A DNA stretch of 64,000 nt from an uncultured Verrucomicrobia subdivision 3 bacterium (GCA_903917705.1 CAIXBQ010000015.1:1-64000); one strand, 5' to 3'. Shown: positions 36,966 to 47,919, numbered from the stretch's first letter. Program-made: numbers and translations. Notes: generated by a model not told the origin, from the sequence alone.

Positions 36966-39900
36966 TCAACTATCCTTCTTGCGATTGTTCGCCATGAAAT
37001 ACAGCAGCGGCACCAGCACGGGAGCGGTGAACATGGAGATCAGACTTCCCGCCATCAGCGCAATCGCCAGGCCCTGAAAAATCGGGTCGGTCAGGATCAC
37101 CGCCGCTCCCGCCACCACCGCCAGCGCCGTCAGCATGATGGGACGGAACCGGATCATGCCCGCCTCGACCACCGCCTCGGCGAGCGGATGGCCTTCCGCC
37201 AGCCGCATTTCGATGAAATCCACGAGGATGATGGAATTGCGCACCACGATGCCCGCGCCCGCCATGAAGCCGATCATGGAAGTCGCGGTGAAGAAGGCAT
37301 GCAAAATTCCGTGTGCCGGCAGCACGCCAATAAGCGAAAACGGAATCACCACCATGACAATTATCGGTGTGAGAAACGACTTGAACCAGCCGACCATCAA
37401 AACGTAAATTAGCACCAGCACGGCGGCGAATGCCAGGCCGAGATCACGGAAGACTTCGATGGTGATGTGCCATTCGCCGTCCCATTTCATCGCGGGTTGC
37501 TGGTCCGAAAACGGTAGGACAGCATTAAGGATTTTCAACTTCGTTCCATCCCCGCCGAATTCCCGCGTGTCGAGCTTCGCCAGCGCGTCATTCATTTTCA
37601 GAATCGCATACACCGGACTTTCCACCACGCCCGCCACATCGCCGATGACGTAAGTGACCGGCATGAGATTTTTGTGATAGATGCTTTTGTCTATGATGGT
37701 GCGTTTGACCGTTACTAACTCGCGCAATGGCACGAGCGGCGCGGAACTTCCGACGGTCGTCGGTTCGGGCAAAGCGTTGGCGTCGCCGGAACGCACCCGC
37801 AGCGCCAGTAATTCTTCCGGGTTGCTCCGGCTGGCGAGCGGCAGTTGCAGGACGATATTCACGTCCTCCTTCTCGCTCGGAGCGTGCAGCAAATCCACCG
37901 ACTCGCCGCCCACGGCAATTTTGAGCGTCTGCGAAATTGTCTCCGCGCTGATGCCGTGCAACGCGGCCTTTTCTTTATCAATCACAAATTCCACTTTCGG
38001 CTGGTCGGCCTCAATATACCAATCCGTGTCCACGACGCCGGGCGTGTTGTGGAAAATATCAATCACCTTTTGCGCCACCTTCAACCGGTTTTCCTCGGTC
38101 GGGCCATAAATTTCAGCGACCAAAGTTTGCAATACCGGCGGGCCGGGTGGCACTTCGGCCACGGCCACCCGCGCACCGAATTTCGCGGCGATTTCCGCCA
38201 CGCGCGGACGCACGCGCTTGGCGATGTCATGACTCTGTGCTTTGCGCTCGTTTTTCGGCACGAGGTTGATTTGCAAATCCGCCACGTTCGCGCCGCGCCG
38301 CATGAAGTAGTGGCGCACCAGCCCGTTGAAATTGAACGGCGACGCGACACCGGCGTAAATCTCGTAATCCGTCACTTCCGGTTCGGTGCGAACGGTCGCG
38401 GCGATTTCACGCGCGGCTTGCGCGGTGCGTTCGAGCGAACTGCCTTCGGGCATATTCAGGATGATTTGAAATTCGCTTTTGTTGTCGAACGGCAGCATTT
38501 TCACCTTCACCCAGCCGACACAAACCAGCGCCATGGAGACGAGCAGCAGCACGACCAGCGCGGCGAGAAATTGATAGCGCCGTTTCGCGCTGGCAATCAG
38601 CGGTGTCATCAGCCCGCGATACATCCGGCCAAAGAAATTTTCACTGGCCGACTCATGATCCGGCGCGTGACCGTCAGCCGCTTGGATTTTCTTCCGCCAT
38701 TGCAAAATGCGGATGGCCGCCCAGGGCGTGACGATGAAGGAAATCGCCAGCGAGAAAAACATCGCCGCCGTCGCGCCAATCGGAATCGGCCGCATATATG
38801 GCCCCATCAAACCGCCAACAAAAGCCATCGGCAGCACGGCGGCAATCACCGCAAATGTCGCGAGAATGGTCGGGTTGCCGACTTCGCCCACGGCTTCGAT
38901 GGCGACAACGGCGCGGCTGCGTCCCTTGCTTTCCGGCAGATGAAAATGGCGGACGATATTTTCAACGACGACGATGGCGTCATCCACCAAAATACCGATG
39001 GAAAAAATCAGCGCGAACAGCGTGATACGATTCAATGTAAAACCATAGAGATAAAAAACGAGCAGCGTCAGCGCGAGCGTCGCGGGAATCGCCAGCAGCA
39101 CGATGATGGATTCGCGCCAGCCCAACACGAGCAGAATCAAAAACGACACGCTCACTACCGCGAGGAGCATGTGCCAGAGCAGTTCGTTGGATTTATCCTC
39201 CGCTGTCACGCCGTAGTTCCGCGTGATGCTGACCTGGACATCCGCCGGGATGATGTAGCCCTTGAGCGTGTCCACTTTTTTCAAAACCTGACGGGCAACG
39301 GAAATGGCATTCGCACCGGGACGCTTGGCGATTGAAATTGTCACAGCCGGTTCATCGGCGGAAACTTTATTCGCCGCACCCAAACCGAAGAAAACATATT
39401 GGCTCGGTTCTTCCGCGCCGTCCACGATGTCCGCCACGTCGCGCAGATAAACCGGCTTGCCGGAATACGCGCCCACCACCACGTTACCCACATCGTCGGC
39501 GGTCTGCAAAAACGCGCCGGTTTCCACGATGATTTCATGGTTGTCGCTTGTCAGGTTGCCGGCGGAATACTGCTTGTTCGCCTGTTGCAGCATCGGCACG
39601 AGGCCGGCGGGCGAAAGATTGCGCGATGCCAGTCGCACCGGATCGAGCAGCACGCGCACCTGCCGTTGCGCGCCGCCGATGATGGTTGTCTCAGCCACCA
39701 GCGGCACTTGCTTGATGGCATCATCCACCTGCGCGGCCAGCCGCCGCAGCGTGAGGTGATCGTAATGCGGACTGTGAATAGTCAGTGCAAGGATTGGCAC
39801 GTCGTCAATGGTTCGTGCCTTGATGAGCGGCATGGAAACTCCATGCGGGATGCGGTCGAAATTTTGCTGCAACTTCTGGTTCAACTTCACCAGGCTGCTT

Positions 39901-40250
39901 TCCATGTTTTCACCGACCTTGAACCGCACGATGACCGTCGCCTGGCCTTCGCTGGAGGTGGAGTAGATGTATTCCACGCCGGGAATTTCCCAGAGCAGCT
40001 TTTCCATCGGGCGCGTGGCGCGCTCTTCAACTTCCTTGGCGTGAAATCCTGGCATGGAAACCAGCACGTCCACCATCGGCACTTTGATCTGTGGTTCTTC
40101 CTCGCGCGGCAACATCACCACGGCGAACACGCCGAGCAGCAGCGACGCGATGACAATCAGCAGCGTCAGCTTGGAATCTATGAATGACTGCGCAATGCGA
40201 CCGGCAATGCCCAAATGCGCGCCCGTTGGATTGTCTTGGTTGGCTTTCAC
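36966..40250 (-). CDS. RND efflux transporter permease subunit (AcrB/HAE1 type)
   Basis: 1094 aa, 12-TM RND topology, [17 protein letters not shown] and related motifs. Confidence 0.93.
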   Translation of the reverse strand: MKANQDNPTGAHLGIAGRIAQSFIDSKLTLLIVIASLLLGVFAVVMLPREEEPQIKVPMVDVLVSMPGFHAKEVEERATRPMEKLLWEIPGVEYIYSTSSEGQATVIVRFKVGENMESSLVKLNQKLQQNFDRIPHGVSMPLIKARTIDDVPILALTIHSPHYDHLTLRRLAAQVDDAIKQVPLVAETTIIGGAQRQVRVLLDPVRLASRNLSPAGLVPMLQQANKQYSAGNLTSDNHEIIVETGAFLQTADDVGNVVVGAYSGKPVYLRDVADIVDGAEEPSQYVFFGLGAANKVSADEPAVTISIAKRPGANAISVARQVLKKVDTLKGYIIPADVQVSITRNYGVTAEDKSNELLWHMLLAVVSVSFLILLVLGWRESIIVLLAIPATLALTLLVFYLYGFTLNRITLFALIFSIGILVDDAIVVVENIVRHFHLPESKGRSRAVVAIEAVGEVGNPTILATFAVIAAVLPMAFVGGLMGPYMRPIPIGATAAMFFSLAISFIVTPWAAIRILQWRKKIQAADGHAPDHESASENFFGRMYRGLMTPLIASAKRRYQFLAALVVLLLVSMALVCVGWVKVKMLPFDNKSEFQIILNMPEGSSLERTAQAAREIAATVRTEPEVTDYEIYAGVASPFNFNGLVRHYFMRRGANVADLQINLVPKNERKAQSHDIAKRVRPRVAEIAAKFGARVAVAEVPPGPPVLQTLVAEIYGPTEENRLKVAQKVIDIFHNTPGVVDTDWYIEADQPKVEFVIDKEKAALHGISAETISQTLKIAVGGESVDLLHAPSEKEDVNIVLQLPLASRSNPEELLALRVRSGDANALPEPTTVGSSAPLVPLRELVTVKRTIIDKSIYHKNLMPVTYVIGDVAGVVESPVYAILKMNDALAKLDTREFGGDGTKLKILNAVLPFSDQQPAMKWDGEWHITIEVFRDLGLAFAAVLVLIYVLMVGWFKSFLTPIIVMVVIPFSLIGVLPAHGILHAFFTATSMIGFMAGAGIVVRNSIILVDFIEMRLAEGHPLAEAVVEAGMIRFRPIMLTALAVVAGAAVILTDPIFQGLAIALMAGSLISMFTAPVLVPLLYFMANNRKKDS

Positions 40251-41305
40251 GGTTTGATCGTCACAGGTTGTCCATCAACCAAGTCCGAAGTATTTTCGAT
40301 TACGACTTGCTCGCCAGAATTCAGTCCCGAAACCAATTCAACTTCGTGACCAACGCGGCTTCCGGTTTTGACGAGGCGCATTTGCGCGTGATTGCCAACG
40401 ACAACGAAAACCAATTCCATCTGCCCGCGCAAAATTACGGCGGCAACGGGAACGCGAATCGCACTCGCTTCGCCGACCGGGACCGAGACTCGACCGAACT
40501 GCCCGGAACGCAAACCCGTTGCACCCGGCAAATCCAGTTTCACCAGATAGGTGCGGCTGTTCGGATCAGCCGTCGGCGACATTTCAGCAACCATGCCTTC
40601 AATTTCGGTGGCGACTGCGGCGATACGCACGGCGAGTTTGTCGCCAAGTTTCACATTGACGACCAATGCTTCCGGCACATCCGCTTCGAGTCGAAGTGTG
40701 TCGGGATTTTCCATTTGCAACAGTGGCTTGCCCGGCGCGGCGAGATCGCCCACGTCGGTGATTTTGCGTGTGATGACGCCGTCGAATGGCGCGAGGACTT
40801 CACAGTAACTCATCATCGTTTTCGCTTCCGCCGCCGCCGCTTTGGCCATGCGATAACGGGCATCGGCGGCATCATATTCCGACCGAGTGGAAGCCTGTTG
40901 CCCAAATAACGTGGAGATGCGTTTCCAGTCCTGCTCCGCCTGCGCCAGCGCGGCGTTGGCTTGATCTAGGCGCGACGAAATTTCGGCGGCATCGAGATGG
41001 ACTAGCAGATCACCGACCTTCACCGTCTGGCCGGGAACCACCAGCATTTTATCAATGCGTCCGCTGACTTTGGCCTCGATGGTGGCGCTCAATTTCGGGC
41101 GCACCGTGCCGACTACTTCTTCCGTGGCCGCGCGCGACTTGCGCTCGACGGTCTGCGCACGAACCTGCGCCGTTGGCAGACTGGAGGAATTGTCGCCGGA
41201 ATTTTCCGGCTTCGCGCCGCAGCCGGTAAGGCACATCGCCGAGGCGAGGCAAGTCACCGCTGCGATGACAAAAGATAAGCGGGGAATTTGCATCAATCGT
41301 TTCAT
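40247..41305 (-). CDS. RND periplasmic adaptor (membrane fusion) subunit
   Basis: Lipobox-like [46 protein letters not shown] end. Overlaps the permease start (ATGA). Confidence 0.9.
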   Translation of the reverse strand: MKRLMQIPRLSFVIAAVTCLASAMCLTGCGAKPENSGDNSSSLPTAQVRAQTVERKSRAATEEVVGTVRPKLSATIEAKVSGRIDKMLVVPGQTVKVGDLLVHLDAAEISSRLDQANAALAQAEQDWKRISTLFGQQASTRSEYDAADARYRMAKAAAAEAKTMMSYCEVLAPFDGVITRKITDVGDLAAPGKPLLQMENPDTLRLEADVPEALVVNVKLGDKLAVRIAAVATEIEGMVAEMSPTADPNSRTYLVKLDLPGATGLRSGQFGRVSVPVGEASAIRVPVAAVILRGQMELVFVVVGNHAQMRLVKTGSRVGHEVELVSGLNSGEQVVIENTSDLVDGQPVTIKP

Positions 41306-41306
41306 A

Positions 41307-42632
41307 TCATTTAGCGGTCGGTTGGGCGTCAAGTTGGGGCAAAGCGAGAGCTTTTCGCAGTGCGGCCACGGCAATGCGCTGGTCGGACTCGGACTCGGCG
41401 CGACGCACGCGGGCGGCGACCAGCGCGGATTCGGCATCAATCAACTGCGTCGAAATGGCCAGCCCTTGTTCAAACCGGGCGCGCGTTAGCTTCGCGCTTT
41501 CCTCTGCCTGTTCGACGGATTTTTCGGTGACGGCCAGACGTTCGTTGGCCGCTTGCAGGTTAAGTCTGGCCTGTTCCACTTCAAAGTTGAGGGCCAGCCG
41601 CAGTTTGCGTTTCTCCTCGCTGGCAGATTCTAAATTGGCTTTGGCTTCGCGCGTCTTGGCGCGACTGGAAAAACCATCCCACAAATCCCATTGCAACATC
41701 ACACCAGCGGAATAGCTATTCCCATCGCCACCCGTGACCCAGCCGTAATCATGATCCAGACTGCCAAAGGCGCTGACGCGCGGCTGATAACCGCTTTTCG
41801 CGCCTTTGATTTCGGCTCGCGCCGCGCGCTCCCGTTCGCTGGCAGCGGCCAGTTCGGGACGATGCGAAAAATCACCACCGATTGGCACCGGTGCCACCGG
41901 TGCAACTTCAACGACCGAAAAATCCTCCGACTCGATGCCAAGTAAGTTGCGCAGCGTCAATATCGCCAGCGTGTTGGCATTGCGGGCACGCACGAGATCC
42001 TCGCGCGCCTGTGTCAGCCGCACTTCAATGTCAAGTTCATCGGACTTCAGCAGCGTGCCACCATCGAGACGTTTCTTGGCAGCGGCCTGATTGCCCTCAA
42101 AAGCAGTTACTGCCGCTTCGGTGGCATTGATAAATTGTCTGGTCTTCAGAATGGTTTGAAACGCGCGCACCACCTCAAACCCCAGTTCATTGCGGACGGC
42201 AGCGCTGGTTTGTTTCGCGGCTTCCGTGTTGGCTTTGGCCGCTTCGCGTCCGGCCATGATTTTGCCGCCGGCATAAAGCGGCACTGTGACCAAACCGCGC
42301 ACGTTCAGGTCATCCACATCGGGAACGTTATTAAAATTAAGCGACGAGTTATAGGCGCGCTGGTTGAGGATGCTGCCAAACACCATCATCGGATTATCCG
42401 TGCGGGTGTAGCTGGACTGAAATTGGAGGTGCGGCCAGAACGCGGAGTCCGCTTGCTCCAATCCGGCTTGCGCAGCCATGATTCGCTGCTGCGCGATACG
42501 CGCGTCTGGATTATGCGACAGCGCGTAATCCAGGGCACGCTCCAGCGTCCACGGTTCGGCGGCACCGGCGGCCAGCGAACATAGCAGCGACAAAGCCAGA
42601 AATCCCGGTAGCTTTTTCATTTGGTGCAGCAA
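41307..42632 (-). CDS. TolC-family outer membrane efflux protein
   Basis: Signal peptide, WTLERALDYALSHNPDARIAQQ, coiled-coil repeats, QGLAISTQLIDAESALVAARVRR. Confidence 0.9.
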   Translation of the reverse strand: MLHQMKKLPGFLALSLLCSLAAGAAEPWTLERALDYALSHNPDARIAQQRIMAAQAGLEQADSAFWPHLQFQSSYTRTDNPMMVFGSILNQRAYNSSLNFNNVPDVDDLNVRGLVTVPLYAGGKIMAGREAAKANTEAAKQTSAAVRNELGFEVVRAFQTILKTRQFINATEAAVTAFEGNQAAAKKRLDGGTLLKSDELDIEVRLTQAREDLVRARNANTLAILTLRNLLGIESEDFSVVEVAPVAPVPIGGDFSHRPELAAASERERAARAEIKGAKSGYQPRVSAFGSLDHDYGWVTGGDGNSYSAGVMLQWDLWDGFSSRAKTREAKANLESASEEKRKLRLALNFEVEQARLNLQAANERLAVTEKSVEQAEESAKLTRARFEQGLAISTQLIDAESALVAARVRRAESESDQRIAVAALRKALALPQLDAQPTAK

Positions 42633-42850
42633 GATTCTCCCGATTTTACGGTTTCACAGCAAGACCCGCCGACGCCCATTTTCTTCAACACGATTTCCAG
42701 TGGGCAGAAATTCGTGAATGACGATTGCAACAGGTTGAAGCCGACGAACGCGGTGAACCAGAGCCAGTTCGGGCTGTGGTAATGCGCGAGCAGCAGGCTG
42801 ATGAGGATAAATGTGCCGGCAAACCGGCGGATGATCATGTGCATTTTCAT
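42617..42850 (-). CDS. DUF2892/YgaP-like small inner-membrane protein
   Basis: RRFAGTFILISLLLAHYHSPNWLWFTAFVGFNLLQSSFTNFCPLEIVLKKMGV plus Cys-rich tail. Confidence 0.85.
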   Translation of the reverse strand: MKMHMIIRRFAGTFILISLLLAHYHSPNWLWFTAFVGFNLLQSSFTNFCPLEIVLKKMGVGGSCCETVKSGESCCTK

Positions 42851-42940
42851 ACGCCCATACTGAGCCGCCAGCCGCCAAAAAGTTACAAATCAATCACAAT
42901 TGAGGTTTGCTCCCCAACCGTCAGTCTTTTGATGCCCCGG

Positions 42941-43102
42941 TTATGAAAGCCGCACGATCCCGGCTCGATAATAAGCATTCAATGCCAGTTGAAAAGCCAC
43001 GGCCACCAGTCCGGCCACAAAGCCGTAGGCGCACGTTTTGAGAATCGTGCGCGGTCGTTCTGGAAGTTTGGCCAGCCACTCAACCAAAATTTTCACCCCC
43101 AT
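42941..43102 (-). pseudogene. Short ORF resembling the extreme N-terminus of a ClC-type channel (truncated)
   Basis: MGVKILVEWLAKLPERPRTILKTCAYGFVAGLVAVAFQLALNAYYRAGIVRLS*, stops after one TM segment. Confidence 0.4.
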
Positions 43103-43230
43103 GATGCAAAGAAACACGCCGGGTGAAAAGTTTCAACCACCGGTCTCGTTTTCCACGCTTCCGTCAGCAGGTTTGCAACTTGCCCTATTTGATTTCAAAG
43201 ATAAGCTGGACGCTCGTTTTTCCAACTTTT

Positions 43231-44499
43231 ATGGCCAGATTAAAAAAAAACAATGATACCGAGGCGGTGAATGCTTTCCGATTCAGCCTCACCGGTTTGC
43301 TCCTCTTCAGCCTCGTGCTCATTGCCGGCACGGGGTTGGTTGCCAGCCGTTTTTTTGACGCCAAATCCAAATCTTATTCGTTTGCCAAAAACGATGTCCC
43401 TGACCCGGACGCACAGGACAATAATATGTTCACCCGCAAAGGGCCGTGGGGAGAATTGCTCACGCAAAACATCAAGCTGGAGCGGCCGGCGGAATATATT
43501 GCACTGGATGAAAAAACTCCCGAGCCGGAGACTTGGACATTCAACGGGATGACCTTGGACCAGGTCAGAATCTTGCTCACGGCCAATGGCTTGTCCAAGG
43601 ATGATGTTGCGGCACAGTTGACGCCCAATCGCCTCAATGCGATCGGCAGCAACCTGGTATTCACTCCCGACGAAGGTTTTCTGCTCTCGTTGAAAACCGA
43701 AACCCGGCAGAAACTTTACGGCACATTCTATGGTCTGGGCGTCGGCTTGTATTTCGATTATCCGTTTATTTTCCCCAAGGACAGCGCGGAAACGGTTTAC
43801 ACCGACAGCCGCTTGAATACAGACGATGTGACCTTGCTTAAGCAACTGATTTATCCCGCCGCCAATTCCGTCCGGTTATCGGATTACAATTTGCTTCTGC
43901 GCCGAATCCCCACGCCGGAGCGGCGCACCATGATGGCCAAGGTCCTTTCCTTGCAGCCCGCCGTGCTGGCCCGCCTTTGCGTCCGGCCCGACAGCGACAT
44001 TGACAAGATTGCCGCCTATTGGGGTGCCATGGATAACGTCCGCTTCACCGACATGCGCCCGATGCTGGAAGCCTTGAAAGGCTTGCCCCACGGCGGCACG
44101 GTCAGCTTGATGTATTTTCTTCCACCCTTTGCGCGCACCCGGCTTTACACCTATCCGCTGCCGTCGCAGCCGGGCGACCCCAAGATGGATTGCCACTGGA
44201 GCACATTTAATTTTTCCAGCGTGCAGCCCGACAATCGCTTCAACGATCCGACGTTTGCGGTGGATTACATTCAGAAGAATTTTTACCGGATTGATGCCCC
44301 GTCCATCTACGGCGACATCCTGCTGTATGTGAATGACAAAAATGAGATCAAGCATTCCTCGGTTTTCCTCGCCGACGATCTGGCCTTCACCAAATACGGC
44401 GATAACTACCGCCAGCCTTGGATGATTGTCCGGATGGCGGATATGCAGACCATGTATCCCGCCTTACGGCCGGTGTTTTATCGCCGGAAGACGGAATGA
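43231..44499 (+). CDS. Hypothetical membrane-anchored protein
   Basis: Start MARLKKNNDTEAVNAFRFSLTG followed by one TM helix and a ~380-aa soluble region. Confidence 0.75.
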   Translation: MARLKKNNDTEAVNAFRFSLTGLLLFSLVLIAGTGLVASRFFDAKSKSYSFAKNDVPDPDAQDNNMFTRKGPWGELLTQNIKLERPAEYIALDEKTPEPETWTFNGMTLDQVRILLTANGLSKDDVAAQLTPNRLNAIGSNLVFTPDEGFLLSLKTETRQKLYGTFYGLGVGLYFDYPFIFPKDSAETVYTDSRLNTDDVTLLKQLIYPAANSVRLSDYNLLLRRIPTPERRTMMAKVLSLQPAVLARLCVRPDSDIDKIAAYWGAMDNVRFTDMRPMLEALKGLPHGGTVSLMYFLPPFARTRLYTYPLPSQPGDPKMDCHWSTFNFSSVQPDNRFNDPTFAVDYIQKNFYRIDAPSIYGDILLYVNDKNEIKHSSVFLADDLAFTKYGDNYRQPWMIVRMADMQTMYPALRPVFYRRKTE

Positions 44500-44559
44500 G
44501 GGGGATGTTAAAACTTGCGACCCAAAAGACCCGCATGGTATTTCATTTTGATACAGAAA

Positions 44560-45918
44560 ATGCCCTCAAACGAAAATCCCGTCTTTGTCATCGGTGTTTT
44601 CCGTTCCGGCACTTCACTGCTTTGCTCCATCCTGAACCAGAATCCGCAGTTGGCACTGATGTATGAATGCGATGTCTGGAATTTCCCGCGCCCACTCCTG
44701 AATAGCCGCTTCAAAAGAAATTGGGCCGAGCGAATCGAGTTTTTCAATCAGGCGCTTTCCCGGCACCGGCTGATTAAACCAAAAGAGACTCGGAAGCTTG
44801 ATCCAATCCGCACTCCACTCGACTTGTATCGGGCGTTCGGCGCACAGAAGGGTGCTTCCCTCAGTGGCGAGAAATCCCCTTTTTACTGCGACCGTTTGGA
44901 ACAGCTCCACCGGCAATATCCGTCGGCGTTTTTCATTTTTGTCTGGCGCAACCCGGTGGAGATTTACCGCAGCGTGTTGAAAGCCGGGCAGACCTCCCGT
45001 TTTTTTGGCAAGCCCGGCATGTTGAGCCGCATGATTTACCAGCAGGAACAGGCCATTGTTCAGGCAGAACGCATTGAAGCGAAGGGCGCACGGATTTTCC
45101 GGTTGGATTATGCCAGCCTGATGGATCAAACCGAAAAAGTATGCCGCGAAATCAGCGCGTTTTTAGGCGTCCCGTATGACGCCCGGATGCTCCAGTTGAA
45201 TCAGGCGGATTTGTCCGCCATATACAAGGCTCCGCACCACGCCTATCTGCGGCGGGGGGTGATCGAACGGCAGAAATACGCCGAGGAACTGGTGTCGCCT
45301 GGCATTGCCCAAAAACTGGAGCGATACCGCCATCGTTGGGAATCGCAACAGGCTAAGTGGCTGAATCCGGCGGCACGCCCAAATCAACCGGTGCCGGGAT
45401 CCGTGGAGTTTTTCTATCATCATTGCATGGGTCGGGCATTGAGCATTTACGATTCATTGGTGCGGGCCGGGTTTGAATTCTTGCCGCTGGCATGGCTGCG
45501 CGTTTACCGGTTGCTTAAAAGCTGGGTGGTCAATCCGCCCTCCGGGGCAGCCGACGAGAGAACTTCCTTGGCCGGGGATTGTCAGCGTCATTGGCTAACG
45601 ATTCTGGTGGCGGCCATTTTACTTGTTTTGGTCAGCTATATCCATCTCCATGCCAACCCGCATTTGCAGTTCAACCTGCTTTATGCCGTCCCCTGCGTCC
45701 TGCTTGCGCTGGTGGTGAATATGCGCTGGGCCAGCCTGTTTGTGCTCGTCAGTTCAATCATCTCACCGATGATTCAATACATTGGCGACAGTGATTATCG
45801 TTCCGCATGGGTTTTTGTTTGGAATTTCTTCACCCGGTTCATCCTGCTGGAGATTGTTATTCTCACCATCGGCCGCATCCGGAAGGAATTCTCCGAGGAC
45901 GGCGACAAGGCCACCTAA
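44560..45918 (+). CDS. Sulfotransferase-family protein with C-terminal multi-TM domain
   Basis: PAPS-binding-like PVFVIGVFRSGTSLLCSIL, FIFVWRNPVEIYRSVLKA, then LTILVAAILLVLVSYIHL...LLYAVPCVLLALVVNM...FILLEIVILTIG. Confidence 0.83.
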   Translation: MPSNENPVFVIGVFRSGTSLLCSILNQNPQLALMYECDVWNFPRPLLNSRFKRNWAERIEFFNQALSRHRLIKPKETRKLDPIRTPLDLYRAFGAQKGASLSGEKSPFYCDRLEQLHRQYPSAFFIFVWRNPVEIYRSVLKAGQTSRFFGKPGMLSRMIYQQEQAIVQAERIEAKGARIFRLDYASLMDQTEKVCREISAFLGVPYDARMLQLNQADLSAIYKAPHHAYLRRGVIERQKYAEELVSPGIAQKLERYRHRWESQQAKWLNPAARPNQPVPGSVEFFYHHCMGRALSIYDSLVRAGFEFLPLAWLRVYRLLKSWVVNPPSGAADERTSLAGDCQRHWLTILVAAILLVLVSYIHLHANPHLQFNLLYAVPCVLLALVVNMRWASLFVLVSSIISPMIQYIGDSDYRSAWVFVWNFFTRFILLEIVILTIGRIRKEFSEDGDKAT

Positions 45919-45943
45919 ACCGCCGCCGCCGAAATACGCTGGT

Positions 45944-46483
45944 TCAAATTGCAAAATCATTCAGATGGCTCTTTGCCACGCTCAGAATGGAATGATAACA
46001 TTCATCCACATTGTGTGTAATCGTATTGACATGGTTGCCGCGCTCATGCGAGCGGGGAGCCTCAAAGGGATAATCAATCAATTGCTGGAGTTGGCCGGCC
46101 TGGGCGCGTTTGTAAATCCCTTTTGGGTCTCGCGCCATGCAGACATCCAGCGGCGCATCAATGTAAAACCACACCAGCTTGTCGCCCAAAATCTGCGTCA
46201 CGAGATCGCGCTGGGGATATTCCGGGGCCATCGTGGAAACCACCACATTCAAATCCTGACCAGCCAGCAGTCGGGCGATTTCTGCAATACGGCGATGATT
46301 TTCCAGCCGCGCCTCTGGCCGGAAGCCCAAATCGGAACAGAGCGTCGAGCGCATTTCGTCCCCGTCGCGATAGACCACGGGAATTTTCCGATTTAACAGA
46401 CCATCGCGGAGTCGCAGCGCCAGCGTGGTTTTGCCGGCACCGGAACGACCGAACAACCAGAATACTTTGGTAAGGGTTTCCAT
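45944..46483 (-). CDS. cysC: Adenylylsulfate (APS) kinase-like protein
   Basis: VFWLFGRSGAGKTTLALRLRDGL, YRDGDEMRSTLCSDLGFRPEARLENHRRIAEIARLL, DPKGIYKRAQAG. Confidence 0.85.
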   Translation of the reverse strand: METLTKVFWLFGRSGAGKTTLALRLRDGLLNRKIPVVYRDGDEMRSTLCSDLGFRPEARLENHRRIAEIARLLAGQDLNVVVSTMAPEYPQRDLVTQILGDKLVWFYIDAPLDVCMARDPKGIYKRAQAGQLQQLIDYPFEAPRSHERGNHVNTITHNVDECYHSILSVAKSHLNDFAI

Positions 46484-46753
46484 CTACAATTGGGGAGATT
46501 GGCGTTTTGTTTCTGATGATTGCGGTTTCTTGGTTGTTTTGTCTTGGAATTTTCCATCCGTTTGGAGTTTCTTAAATTGCTTTGGCCAAAAATATGGCGG
46601 GGCGTAACAAATCTTGTCGGCGCGCACTAGGGCGCAGACTTTTGGCAGCCGGTTCTTCGCGCAGAAGTCGGGATTCGAGTAGCGGCAGCCGTGAGTTTGC
46701 GTTTCGCTGTCCAGCGGATGCAGCGGCGCGTGAAAGGCGTCGGCGTTTTTCAT
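46484..46753 (-). CDS. Small Cys-containing hypothetical protein
   Basis: 89 aa, four cysteines (HGC..DFC..KVC..KIC), directly upstream of cysC on the same strand. Confidence 0.5.
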   Translation of the reverse strand: MKNADAFHAPLHPLDSETQTHGCRYSNPDFCAKNRLPKVCALVRADKICYAPPYFWPKQFKKLQTDGKFQDKTTKKPQSSETKRQSPQL

Positions 46754-46876
46754 TCAGCTACGTTGGAATGACATCGCCGCACCGGAATTCCGGGAAGACG
46801 ATTCAAGAGTGATGTCGCTCGGCATGACGCGGAGTTTGCAACAAGTGAGCGTGCGCAACAAGCGCGAGCATTTACT

Positions 46877-47044
46877 TTAATGGGAACTGGTCGCAATCAG
46901 CACGCCGAGAACCGCGCCGTAAATCATGGTGATGACGGGATGGCTGGTGAGCGGACAGGCACCGGTGGAACAACCCACGAGTTTATACCAGCCGAACCCG
47001 ATCCCGCCGCCGACAACGACGCCAATGATGATGCGTAATATCAT
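46877..47044 (-). CDS. 55-aa small membrane protein (DUF6132-like), missing from the ORF track
   Basis: MILRIIIGVVVGGGIGFGWYKLVGCSTGACPLTSHPVITMIYGAVLGVLIATSSH*. Confidence 0.75.
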   Translation of the reverse strand: MILRIIIGVVVGGGIGFGWYKLVGCSTGACPLTSHPVITMIYGAVLGVLIATSSH

Positions 47045-47048
47045 GGCT

Positions 47049-47390
47049 TTAAGCGGTGACGTTCAAATTTGCCGCTTTCTCCAGCCAGGCTTTGAGTGGG
47101 CGTGGGCCGTAAAAGCCCTCGACCTGATCTACCGGCTCACCGTCGCGAAACATCATCATTGTCGGGACGCTGTTGATTTCATATTCGCCACCCAGCGCGG
47201 CGGCATCATCAATGTTCAACTTGGCAAATTTCACCTTGCCGGTGAAATCAGCGGCGAATTGTTCGAGCAGCGGCGCAAGCATCTTGCATGGCCCACACCA
47301 CGGCGCGTAAAAATCCACCAGCACCGGTTCGGTGGCGCGCAGGACTTCGGTTTCAAAATTGGTTTCCGTCAGTTCGATGATGTTTTTCAT
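47049..47390 (-). CDS. trxA: Thioredoxin
   Basis: VLVDFYAPWCGPCKMLAPLLEQFA, INSVPTMMMFRDGE. Alternative start at 47402. Confidence 0.92.
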   Translation of the reverse strand: MKNIIELTETNFETEVLRATEPVLVDFYAPWCGPCKMLAPLLEQFAADFTGKVKFAKLNIDDAAALGGEYEINSVPTMMMFRDGEPVDQVEGFYGPRPLKAWLEKAANLNVTA

Positions 47391-47534
47391 GGCAAAATCC
47401 ATCGTTGCTAACTTTACTGAACCGCGAGTGGCGGAAAAGTTACAAACCAATTGCAGACATCTCCGGGCTTCGATCCAATACATCGGGTAAAGGGATGTTT
47501 GAAGCGCATGGTCGGCAAGAAGCAAATAATGCGT

Positions 47535-47565
47535 TTGACAGTATTTAGCATATATGCTAAATACT
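47535..47565 (+). promoter_or_regulatory. Promoter (TTGACA, 17 nt, TAAATA) overlapping a perfect 26-bp palindromic operator
   Basis: TTGACA at 47535-47540. AGTATTTAGCATATATGCTAAATACT at 47540-47565 equals its own reverse complement. Confidence 0.82.
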
Positions 47566-47577
47566 AGAGAAGCCGAT

Positions 47578-47919
47578 ATGACTGCCACCACCCAAGCTAA
47601 ATACAAAAATCAAGCCCGCATCATCAAGGCGCTTGCCCATCCGACGCGCCTGTTCATTGTGGATGAGTTGTCGCGCGGCGAACGCTGCGTGTGCGAACTC
47701 ACGGACATGATCGGCGTGGAGATGCCGACGGTATCGCGTCATTTGGGAGTGCTTAAAGGTGCGGGCATTCTGGAGACTGAAAAGCGCGGCTTGCAGGTAT
47801 TTTACCGGCTGCGTGTCCCCTGTGTGCTGAATTTTTTCAAATGCGTTGAAGCAGTGCAACGCGACGATGGCAAGCCTGCCAGACGAACCGCTGCACCCAA
47901 AATGGGCTGCGCCTTATGA
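47578..47919 (+). CDS. ArsR/SmtB-family transcriptional regulator
   Basis: RIIKALAHPTRLFIVDELSRGERCVCELTDMIGVEMPTVSRHLGVLKGAGILETEKRGLQVFYRL. The ATG at 47554 lies inside the operator, so 47578 is preferred. Confidence 0.92.
   Translation: MTATTQAKYKNQARIIKALAHPTRLFIVDELSRGERCVCELTDMIGVEMPTVSRHLGVLKGAGILETEKRGLQVFYRLRVPCVLNFFKCVEAVQRDDGKPARRTAAPKMGCAL

Noticed and set aside
37845-39335. 496-aa plus-strand ORF inside the RND permease
   Set aside because: Antisense shadow, His/Arg-rich, no hydrophobic or domain pattern.
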